This document shows positions 1 to 5,509 of a stretch of DNA of 6,091 bases, piece by piece. A program made the position numbers and the translations under genes. Where the stretch lies: positions 3,912-10,002 of the forward strand of contig DMCG01000187.1 of NCBI GenBank assembly GCA_003445855.1. The letters run 5' to 3'. Below the pieces are notes generated by a model, which ran no database searches, was not told the DNA's origin, and was given only the letters and a program-made list of their open reading frames with translations. Position 1 is the first letter of the stretch, and each line of letters begins with the position of its first letter. Source of the DNA: Spartobacteria bacterium (GTDB lineage: Bacteria > Verrucomicrobiota > Verrucomicrobiia > Chthoniobacterales > UBA10450).

Positions 1-290
1 TCGGTAAATACCCACGGCAGCTTTCGCCGACCTCCGTGCGACTTTGAGGTCGCAGATTGCAACCTCAAACTTGATATCGCAAATTGCGATATCAAGTTTG
101 TAAACTCCTCGCGTGTAAGCTGAAAAGCGAAGTCCAAAGGAAAGCGTTTTCGATTTCTTCGAAACTGCTCATTTAATCGCATGGTGCTCGTGCCGTAGAT
201 CACCGCCAAATCCGAATCGAGCATCACGCGCTGGCCGCGGATCGAATAGATCGCGCTTTCGACCTTGTCGATCTTGCGGCTTGCCGTCAT
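1..290 (-). CDS. ORF6N-domain DNA-binding protein, N-terminal part (runs off the low edge of the window)
   Basis: The frame is open from codon 320-318 to the window edge, so only the N-terminal part is seen. From the ATG at 290 the product begins MTASRKIDKVESAIYSIRGQ and continues with RVMLDSDLAVIYG, a basic RLNEQFRRNRKRFP stretch, DFAFQLTREEF, and GGRRKLPWVFT at the edge. This order (IRGQ, LDsDLAxxYG, LNEQxxRNxxRFPxDFxFQLTxEEF, GGRRxLPxxFTE) is that of the ORF6N domain, found at the N-terminus of many phage and bacterial DNA-binding proteins and related to KilA-N. The start at 290 gives the usual lead of about 17 residues before IRGQ and has a weak GGA upstream. An ATG at 320 would overlap the atpA stop as ATGA and add ten residues. 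The gene sits where atpG is normally found. The segment between LTREEF and GGRR contains a duplicated nine-residue unit, listed separately. The DNA target and the C-terminal domain are unknown. Confidence 0.85.
   Translation of the reverse strand, partial: MTASRKIDKVESAIYSIRGQRVMLDSDLAVIYGTSTMRLNEQFRRNRKRFPLDFAFQLTREEFTNLISQFAISSLRLQSATSKSHGGRRKLPWVFT
42..95 (-). repeat. Two tandem 27-nt quasi-palindromic coding units
   Basis: Unit A (95-69) encodes LISQFAISS and unit B (68-42) encodes LRLQSATSK. They match at 19 of 27 bases by hand alignment. Unit A is the core of a perfect 35-bp inverted repeat (66-100) with arms CAAACTTGATATCGCAA and TTGCGATATCAAGTTTG and one central base. Unit B lies within 12-bp arms (43-54 and 58-69) around 3 bases, with one mismatch that becomes a G-U pair in RNA. 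Two arm positions changed on both sides between the units, so pairing is kept (TA/TA in A, GG/CC in B). ORF6N proteins I recall have a single such segment before GGRR, so this appears to be a duplication. Confidence 0.85.
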
Positions 291-316
291 AAATGAATCC
301 AGCGCGACCAACGAAA

Positions 317-1849
317 TCATTGCCAGGTTGTCTTGAATTCTTCGAGCGCGCTCTTCAATTGCGACTCGAGCTCTTCATCGATTTGCTTTTTCTCGCGAAT
401 CGATTGGAGCAGACTTTCTTTCCGCGTTTGCAAATAATCCTGCAGCTTGGTTTGAAATTCCTTCACCCGCTCGACCGGCACAGGATCGACATATCCATTC
501 TGCATCGCCCACATTACTGCGACCTGTTCCTCGACCGAAATCGGGTTGTATTGCTTCTGCTTGAATAACTCGACGATGCGCTGACCGCGATCGAGCCGCG
601 CTTTCGTTGTGGCATCCAGATCGGAACCGAATTGCGCGAACGCGGCCAGTTCGCGAAATTGCGCGAGGTCGAGTTTCACTTTGCCAGCCACTTGTTTGAT
701 GGCTTTGATTTGCGCGGCCGATCCGACACGGCTGACGGAAAGACCGACCGAGATGGCGGGCCGCACACCTTGATAAAACAGATCGGTCTCGAGATAAATT
801 TGTCCGTCGGTGATCGAGATGACGTTCGTTGGAATGTAGGCGGACACGTCGCCGGCTTGCGTCTCGATGATCGGCAGCGCGGTAACCGAGCCGCCGCCGA
901 ATTCCTCGGTCACGCGTGCGCTGCGCTCGAGCAAGCGCGAATGCAAATAAAACACATCGCCGGGATAAGCTTCGCGGCCGGACGGCCGTTTTAGCACCAG
1001 CGAAACCTGCCGATAAGCGACGGCGTGCTTCGACAAATCATCGTAAATGATGAGTGCGTCCATGCCGTTGTCCATGAACCACTCGCCCATCGCCGCGCCT
1101 GCGAACGGCGCGAGATATTGATTGGTCGCCGTATCGGATGCGGACGCGGAAATGATTGTGGTGTAAGGCATAGCCCCTTCTCTTCCGAGAATGTCGAGAG
1201 CGCGCGCGACGTTGGAATTTTTTTGACCGATTGCGACATAAATGCAGTAAAGCGGCCGATAATCTTTGTCTTTCGCGTCTTCGGCCGCCTTGTTCAGCCG
1301 CGCCTGACTGATGATCGTGTCGATCGCGATCGTTGTTTTGCCGGTGGCGCGGTCGCCGATGATGAGCTCACGCTGGCCGCGACCGATCGGAATCATCGCA
1401 TCAATCGCCATGATGCCGGTCTGGACCGGTTGACTGACGCCGCGCCGCTTGATCACGCCCGGCGCAATTTTTTCCAGTGGATAAAAAGATTCGGTTTTGA
1501 TCGGGCCCTTGCCATCGAGCGGTTGACCGATGGTGTTAACGACGCGACCGAGAAGCGCTTTGCCGACTGGGACCTGAAGGAGCTTGCCCGTGGTCTTGGC
1601 TTCGTCTCCTTCGGAGATTTTCGTGTTATCGCCGAGCAAAATCGCGCCGACCTCCGTTTCTTCCAAATTCAACGCGATACCAAAAACGCCGTTCGGGAAT
1701 TCGATCATCTCGTTGAGCATGACATCGCTCAATCCTTCGATGCGCGCGACACCGTCACCGGTCTCACGCACGACGCCGACGTTGCTCTTGGCCGTCGATG
1801 TTTTCAGTCCCGCGATTTTCGTTTCAATTTCTTCAAGAATACTGCTCAT
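317..1849 (-). CDS. atpA: F-type ATP synthase subunit alpha
   Basis: Alpha is the non-catalytic nucleotide-binding subunit of the F1 hexamer, on the cytoplasmic face of the membrane. The 510-residue product has the usual family length. It begins [14 protein letters not shown], which fits an N-terminal helix that meets delta. A beta-barrel follows (about 25-95), with [17 protein letters not shown]. The P-loop is at 165-172 (GDRATGKT), the Walker B-like strand is ALIIYDD (265-271), and the arginine finger is R374 in [10 protein letters not shown]. The C-terminal helical domain ends FKTTWQ. The frame stays open upstream to 1984, but those codons overlap atpH and encode nothing alpha-like, so the ATG at 1849 is chosen. 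Two details differ from E. coli: A168 replaces the glutamine usual in GDRQTGKT, and the stretch around 185-200 ([12 protein letters not shown]) is a few residues longer. The gene lies 28 nt after atpH with no Shine-Dalgarno sequence. Confidence 0.98.
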   Translation of the reverse strand: MSSILEEIETKIAGLKTSTAKSNVGVVRETGDGVARIEGLSDVMLNEMIEFPNGVFGIALNLEETEVGAILLGDNTKISEGDEAKTTGKLLQVPVGKALLGRVVNTIGQPLDGKGPIKTESFYPLEKIAPGVIKRRGVSQPVQTGIMAIDAMIPIGRGQRELIIGDRATGKTTIAIDTIISQARLNKAAEDAKDKDYRPLYCIYVAIGQKNSNVARALDILGREGAMPYTTIISASASDTATNQYLAPFAGAAMGEWFMDNGMDALIIYDDLSKHAVAYRQVSLVLKRPSGREAYPGDVFYLHSRLLERSARVTEEFGGGSVTALPIIETQAGDVSAYIPTNVISITDGQIYLETDLFYQGVRPAISVGLSVSRVGSAAQIKAIKQVAGKVKLDLAQFRELAAFAQFGSDLDATTKARLDRGQRIVELFKQKQYNPISVEEQVAVMWAMQNGYVDPVPVERVKEFQTKLQDYLQTRKESLLQSIREKKQIDEELESQLKSALEEFKTTWQ

Positions 1850-1851
1850 GA

Positions 1852-1877
1852 TTGTCGATCTTGTTGTTGTCGATCTT
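1852..1877. repeat. 11-bp direct repeat filling the atpH-atpA spacer
   Basis: On the coding (minus) strand AAGATCGACAA occurs twice, at 1877-1867 and 1862-1852, with the start positions 15 nt apart. The second copy ends two bases before the atpA ATG at 1849. The repeat takes up nearly all of the 28-nt spacer, in the place where a ribosome binding site would be expected. It may be chance, a small tandem duplication, or a translation or RNA-binding element. Only the repetition itself is seen. Confidence 0.6.
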
Positions 1878-2270
1878 TCAAAGTTGTTTTTGCAAACGTT
1901 CCAATCGATTGCGCACACTGTCGTCCCAAACGTCGCTACCGACGCGAATGCGCATTCCGCCGAGAAGCTCCGGGTTAACGACAAATTCTATTGTTAAATC
2001 ACGTCCCCTCTTTTTCTTGAGGTTCTCGACGATTCGCGCACTCGTCTCGGGACTTACTTGGTTGGCACTTTCGATTCGCGCGTGGCATTTTTCGATCTCA
2101 AGACGAAGAAGCCGTTTGTAGTTTTGCAGGATGTCGATGCAATGGCGCGGCTTCTTCCCGGTCACCGACTGGACGAGCGACGCGACCTTGCCGCGATCGA
2201 GCTGGCCGTCGGTGAAACTGGCCCGCAACATTTCTCGGGAAAGCCGGCGAATTTCCTTGTTGATCTTCAT
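1878..2270 (-). CDS. atpH: F-type ATP synthase subunit delta, short form
   Basis: Delta joins the tip of F1 (the N-termini of alpha) to the peripheral stalk made by subunit b. Recognition rests on the C-terminal signature, residues 96-130: [16 protein letters not shown], then [15 protein letters not shown]. This matches the family ending (NPxLiGGxxixxGdxxiDgSvxgrLexLxxxL). The position between atpF and atpA supports it. The product has 130 residues against about 175-180 in most bacteria. The shortfall is N-terminal: only about 65 residues precede the RIESA segment, where the usual six-helix domain has about 105-110. The start ATG at 2270 overlaps the atpF stop as ATGA, so the two genes are probably translationally coupled; no Shine-Dalgarno sequence is present. 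The C-terminal part is intact and the reading frame is clean, which argues for a compact form rather than a pseudogene. Confidence 0.93.
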   Translation of the reverse strand: MKINKEIRRLSREMLRASFTDGQLDRGKVASLVQSVTGKKPRHCIDILQNYKRLLRLEIEKCHARIESANQVSPETSARIVENLKKKRGRDLTIEFVVNPELLGGMRIRVGSDVWDDSVRNRLERLQKQL

Positions 2271-2818
2271 GAGGCGAGTTGGCGCGCGGCCTCTTCTTGC
2301 AGCCGGCGTTGATCGTCGGACGTAAGGACTTTGCCGGTTACTTTGGCTGTTGTATCGACGACGAGCCGCCCCAGCTCGCGCTTCAAGGCCTCCATTGTGC
2401 GCTCATGCTCGATCGCGCTGGCTTCGCGCGCCTTTGCAATGATCTGTTCCGCGGCCGCAACCGCTTCTTGCTGTTTTCGCTCGGCAAGATGCACGCTGCT
2501 CGCACGCGCTTCGTCGATCATTTTCTGCGCGTCCGCATTGGCCTTGGCCAAAATCTCGCCGTAGCGTTTTTCAGCTTCCGCGAGTTCTTTCTTAATTTTG
2601 TCCGCATTGAGTAAACCTTCCTCAATACGCCGGCGCCGCTCCTCAAGCACGGCGAGAATCGGTTTGTAAGCGAACCGGCGAAGCAAAAGCGCCACGATCG
2701 CGAAGCTGATCACTTGCGACAAAAACAGCCACGGATTCCATCCGAACGTGTCGGCGATTCCCTTCGCGGAATCCAAAATACCGCCGCTGGATTGTGCGAG
2801 AATCAAAATCGAAGGCAT
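2267..2818 (-). CDS. atpF: F-type ATP synthase subunit b
   Basis: Subunit b forms the peripheral stalk: one membrane helix anchors it beside subunit a and a long helix reaches up to delta. The 183-residue product has a short N-terminal lead, a hydrophobic segment at about 29-47 (NPWLFLSQVISFAIVALLL), the RRFAYKPI turn typical after the b membrane helix, and then a long charged region rich in Ala, Glu, Lys and Arg (about 55-165) that should form a coiled coil. E. coli b has 156 residues; this one has both a longer lead of about 28 residues and a longer tail. Only one b-type gene is present between atpE and atpH, so the stalk is probably a homodimer unless a b' gene lies elsewhere. The start at 2818 lies 51 nt after atpE and lacks a Shine-Dalgarno sequence. 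Its stop overlaps the atpH start. Confidence 0.96.
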   Translation of the reverse strand: MPSILILAQSSGGILDSAKGIADTFGWNPWLFLSQVISFAIVALLLRRFAYKPILAVLEERRRRIEEGLLNADKIKKELAEAEKRYGEILAKANADAQKMIDEARASSVHLAERKQQEAVAAAEQIIAKAREASAIEHERTMEALKRELGRLVVDTTAKVTGKVLTSDDQRRLQEEAARQLAS

Positions 2819-2869
2819 ATCAAATAGACAAAGAGGACGGAACCGTTATCGGCCGGCGCCCGCAATTTC

Positions 2870-3085
2870 TTAGTGAGGCAGTAGGTAGAGCGCGTAAAAG
2901 ACGATCGCTTCCGTGAACGCGATCGCCAGAATCGCTTGCACAAGAATCGGCGTGGCTGCGCCGGGATTGCGCCCCACCGCCGACGCCGCGCCGAGACCGG
3001 TGAGACCGACGCCAATGCCTGCGCCCATCGCCGCAAGGCCCACGTGAATGCTTCCGCTTATCTCTGCCAATAATGGTAGTATCAT
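2870..3085 (-). CDS. atpE: F-type ATP synthase subunit c (proteolipid ring)
   Basis: Subunit c is a two-helix hairpin that assembles into the rotating membrane ring and carries the transported ion. The product has 71 residues. Helix 1 (about 12-37) contains a full GxGxGxG motif (GAGIGVG, 21-27), a feature of tight helix packing that influences ring size. The polar loop is RNP (39-41). Helix 2 (about 46-68) carries the ion-binding carboxylate E59 in AIAFTEAIVFYA. Compared with sodium-type rings, V26 stands where the Na+-ligand glutamine would be and A60 follows E59 instead of Ser or Thr, so a proton-driven enzyme is inferred. The gene follows atpB by 63 nt. The upstream sequence is A-rich (AGAGAAAACTAAACAGAAAA) without a clear Shine-Dalgarno sequence. 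Confidence 0.97.
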   Translation of the reverse strand: MILPLLAEISGSIHVGLAAMGAGIGVGLTGLGAASAVGRNPGAATPILVQAILAIAFTEAIVFYALYLLPH

Positions 3086-3108
3086 ATTTTTCTGTTTAGT
3101 TTTCTCTG

Positions 3109-3142
3109 TGGCAATCGCCGCAGTGCTGCGATCGGGTTGCCA
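3109..3142 (-). promoter_or_regulatory. Imperfect dyad in the atpB-atpE spacer
   Basis: The outer arms TGGCAA and TTGCCA (3109-3114 and 3137-3142) enclose an inner CGCAG-TG-CTGCG dyad (3119-3130). Three further bases on each side (3115-3117 and 3129-3131) can also pair, leaving bulges. On the transcribed strand it is followed by A-rich sequence rather than a T tract, so it is not an intrinsic terminator. It lies 23 nt upstream of the atpE ATG. Subunit c is needed in many copies per enzyme, so a role in mRNA stability or translation of atpE is possible. This role is inferred from position alone. Confidence 0.35.
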
Positions 3143-3148
3143 AAATTT

Positions 3149-4072
3149 TCAATGTTGTGCTTCGTGCCCTGGTTCATGTTGCGCGATCAAGAGCGTGAAA
3201 ACGGCGGTCAACAACATAAAAACCAGCGCTTGCACGATTCCCACCAGTATCTCCATAAAGTAAAACGGAATCGGAATCAGCCAGGAAAGCGCCGGCACCA
3301 TAGTCGACATCGCTTCCAGGATGCTCTCGCCCGCGTAAACGTTTCCAAAAAGTCGAAAGCTGAGCGAGATCGGGCGGAACAAAATCGAAATCACTTCGAG
3401 CCAGCCCACCATGAAAAAGATCACGATCATCATGATCTTCAAGAAACCGGACGTTTCACCTTTCGGTCCAAAAATATGGAGCAAGAAGCCGCCCACGCCA
3501 TTCGCCTGGATCGCCCAGATAATCCAAAGAACAAAGAAAATCAGCGCCATGGCAGAGGTCATGTTGAGATCGGCATTTCCTCCGCGGAGGAGAGGTTGAT
3601 CGACCTGGAAAATGCCGGTTGTCGGATCATGATGTCCCCAGCCGATCGTCCCGACTCCGGGAATGAGGCCGAACCAGTTGACGAACAAAATAAAGATGAA
3701 GATCGTCGCGAAGAACCAGAAAGTTTTTTGCACCAGCTCGCGACCGATAATGCTCTCGAGAAAATCGTGGAGGCTTTCCACCAGCCATTCCCAAAAATTC
3801 TGCGCACCGCTCGGGACCGGCTTGATCTTTCGCGTGGCTAATTGCGCGAAAACGATAATTCCGGCCGCCACAAACCATGTCACCAGCATCGAGTTGGTGA
3901 TCGCAAACTTCCCGATATGAACCAGCTCTGCCGGCTTTAACGGCACTCCTTCATGTTGTTCTTTCGTCTCCGCGCCCGCCGGCTCGGCTGCAAGTGTCGA
4001 TGTGGCAAGAGCGCATCCGCAAAGGACTGCCAAGATCGACAATGATAAGCGAAAGGAAATACGATGTTGCAT
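3149..4072 (-). CDS. atpB: F-type ATP synthase subunit a, with N-terminal signal peptide
   Basis: Subunit a is the stator channel protein that passes protons to the c ring. From the ATG at 4072 the product has 307 residues. It opens with a signal-peptide-like region: basic MQHRISFR, hydrophobic LSLSILAVLCGCALATS, and a probable cleavage site near LAA (27-29). An acidic soluble stretch follows, then several membrane segments. The essential arginine is R240 in SLSFRLFGNVYAGE. E249 matches E. coli E219, E274 sits at the E. coli H245 position, and Q281 matches Q252. The ending FTLLIAQHEPGHEAQH is typical. A GTG at 4135 in the same frame would put 21 mostly basic residues before the signal peptide, so 4072 is preferred. 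Neither start has a Shine-Dalgarno sequence. C20 in VLCGC makes a weak lipobox, less likely than ordinary cleavage. atpE follows. Confidence 0.95.
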   Translation of the reverse strand: MQHRISFRLSLSILAVLCGCALATSTLAAEPAGAETKEQHEGVPLKPAELVHIGKFAITNSMLVTWFVAAGIIVFAQLATRKIKPVPSGAQNFWEWLVESLHDFLESIIGRELVQKTFWFFATIFIFILFVNWFGLIPGVGTIGWGHHDPTTGIFQVDQPLLRGGNADLNMTSAMALIFFVLWIIWAIQANGVGGFLLHIFGPKGETSGFLKIMMIVIFFMVGWLEVISILFRPISLSFRLFGNVYAGESILEAMSTMVPALSWLIPIPFYFMEILVGIVQALVFMLLTAVFTLLIAQHEPGHEAQH

Positions 4073-4215
4073 TCGGTTCGTGACAAGCCTGCGCCTGAGC
4101 TTCTTTATTGGCGTCGCCCGCAAAGGCGATGACACTCAATACAAGGCCGGCTTGCGTCGCGCATACCAAAGCGCGTTTTGCCCGGATGACAAGAAACAAA
4201 ATTCTCGAAGCGGCG
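4073..4215. other. 143-nt spacer before the atp genes, no recognisable gene
   Basis: This is the longest gap between genes in the window and the natural place for an atp promoter. I see two TTGTCA elements on the minus strand but no partner -10 box at acceptable spacing, and no hairpin with a T tract that would end the glycosyltransferase transcript. No gene for an AtpI-type assembly protein, often found just before atpB, is present. A minus-strand frame starting at 4229 crosses the gap but has no recognisable product. Confidence 0.5.
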
Positions 4216-5442
4216 TCAATTTGCCGCAACCGGCTCGACGAACTGCGGCACCGGCGACGTCATCGCCTTAGATTTCACGGGCTCCTCGGCGCCATTCATG
4301 GCGATCGCTTCTTCGTAAAACGACTCGAGCATGCGGGTTTGTGCCTCCTGCTGAAAACGCTGCGTCACCGCTTGGCGGGCTCGCAATCCCATCTCGGTCA
4401 ATGCTCGGGGCAAGCTCGTGATTTTCTGCATGGCGCCGGCTAACGCACTATGGTCCTCTTCCGGCACTAGCCAGCCGGTGTGGCCGTGTTCGATCGCTTC
4501 AGGAATTCCACCATGCCGCGTCGCCGCGACCACCAAACCGGTCGCCATCGCTTCCAGAACCGAGTTCGGTATGCCCTCCTGGTTCTCATCCGGTGGCGTT
4601 TCGCTCGGATGCAGAAAGAGGTGCGAGCTCGCGTAAAGTTCCATGAGTTCTCGTTCCGAAAGGAAGCCGACAAAGTGCACGTCCTTTAAAATACCGAGGC
4701 CGGCTGCGAGCATTTCCAATTCCGGTTGCAGCGGACCCTTGCCGGCAATGAAGAATTCGGCGCGCGGGTTGTCCTTTTTAAAAATGGCGAAGGCGCGCAG
4801 ACTGGTCGCCACGCCTTTTTTTGGAATTAAACGGCACGCTTGCATTACTCTCCAACGACCGTTTCGTGGCGGTTGTCGATCTACAAATGGAAATTTATCC
4901 AGCGGAATGCCTGTACGATTAATCCGGAGTTTTTCGGGCGGACAACCAAATTGGACTAATCGATTAGCGAGCGATTGCGAACGCGCCAGAACCAGCGGCA
5001 CAAGGTCAAACAAGCGGCGTAACTTTTCCGGATAATCGGGAATGTCCTCCTTGATCGCGACGTCGGCGCCGTGGAAAGAAACCACGCACGGCTTGTCCCA
5101 TTGCTCGATAAATGGCAACAGATGCACGCCAGTGTGACCAAAATAAACGTGCATTAGATCGGCCCCACGCCGCTCCAATAACGACGCCAGCACCTGATAT
5201 TCACCGCGATAAACAATCGGCGGCTGCCGTTTCACGAACTTGAGCCAGCCGTGGCGCAAAAGGTTCATGCGCGATTGCGGAATGATGTCGATATCGCGAA
5301 ACGGGAAACGTTCCGCGTTTTGCACCTCCTTGGTTATGACAAATGTCCTGACGCCACGCAGCGCCTTTACTTGCCGGTAAATGTGCAACATTTCCGGCTT
5401 GAGAAATGAAGTGCAATAACTGGCGACGACGTGTTTGGCCAT
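4216..5442 (-). CDS. GT4-type (GT-B fold) glycosyltransferase, probably for exopolysaccharide or lipopolysaccharide
   Basis: The product probably transfers a sugar from a nucleotide-sugar donor to a cell-surface polysaccharide or lipid-linked acceptor. Its 408 residues fit a GT-B enzyme of the glycosyltransferase 4 class. The N-terminal acceptor domain (about 1-185) contains HVYFGHTGVHLLPF (98-111) and SFHGADV (122-128). The C-terminal donor domain begins near 196 with RWRVMQACRLIPKKG, the usual phosphate-binding region, followed by FIAGKGPL (231-238). The EX7E motif is E289 to E297 (EGIPNSVLE), followed by the typical AMATGLVV and HGGIPEAI. The overall look resembles WcaL-type colanic acid transferases, but substrate and linkage cannot be read from sequence. 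There is no signal peptide, so it is cytoplasmic or peripheral at the membrane. It starts 67 nt after obg and ends 143 nt before atpB; no functional link with either is apparent. The last 25 or so residues, rich in Pro and Val, look like an unstructured tail. Confidence 0.93.
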   Translation of the reverse strand: MAKHVVASYCTSFLKPEMLHIYRQVKALRGVRTFVITKEVQNAERFPFRDIDIIPQSRMNLLRHGWLKFVKRQPPIVYRGEYQVLASLLERRGADLMHVYFGHTGVHLLPFIEQWDKPCVVSFHGADVAIKEDIPDYPEKLRRLFDLVPLVLARSQSLANRLVQFGCPPEKLRINRTGIPLDKFPFVDRQPPRNGRWRVMQACRLIPKKGVATSLRAFAIFKKDNPRAEFFIAGKGPLQPELEMLAAGLGILKDVHFVGFLSERELMELYASSHLFLHPSETPPDENQEGIPNSVLEAMATGLVVAATRHGGIPEAIEHGHTGWLVPEEDHSALAGAMQKITSLPRALTEMGLRARQAVTQRFQQEAQTRMLESFYEEAIAMNGAEEPVKSKAMTSPVPQFVEPVAAN

Positions 5443-5509
5443 GAAAAAGGTTGAGAGTATGACCGAGGCACCGCCCCCTGTCTAGCTCCGTTATCAGAAC
5501 GATAACATT

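Noticed and set aside
66..100. The 35-bp perfect palindrome as an intrinsic terminator or operator
   Set aside because: It lies inside an intact reading frame, encodes a segment typical of ORF6N proteins, and has no adjoining T tract.
1..320. The start of atpG (gamma subunit)
   Set aside because: None of the expected N-terminal residues (a basic helix such as RRIRSVKN followed by ITKAM) is present; the frame is clearly ORF6N.
1025..1978. A 317-codon open frame on the plus strand
   Set aside because: It lies antisense to atpA and the end of atpH, is rich in Arg and Asp as expected from an antisense frame of a GC-rich gene, and resembles no family.
1850..1984. N-terminal extension of AtpA by 45 residues
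   Set aside because: The extra codons lie inside atpH in another frame and read as Ser, Thr and Phe-rich sequence unlike any alpha subunit.
2819..2869. GC-rich GGGCGCCGGCC patch in the atpE-atpF spacer as a hairpin
   Set aside because: The overlapping GGCGCC and GGCCGGC palindromes are too short to leave a loop, and no longer stem can be drawn.
3137..3841. A 234-codon plus-strand frame full of Lys, Arg, Asn and Gln
   Set aside because: It is the antisense of the membrane protein AtpB; the codons of hydrophobic residues read backwards give this charged composition.
3951..4229. A 92-codon minus-strand frame across the glycosyltransferase-atpB gap, with a hydrophobic segment, considered as an AtpI-like gene
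   Set aside because: It overlaps both neighbours, its second half is out of frame over the atpB signal peptide, and it has no AtpI features or second membrane helix.
5490..5506. Inverted repeat GTTATC-AGAAC-GATAAC after obg, considered as a terminator
   Set aside because: The stem has only six mostly A-T pairs and is not followed by a T tract on the transcribed strand.
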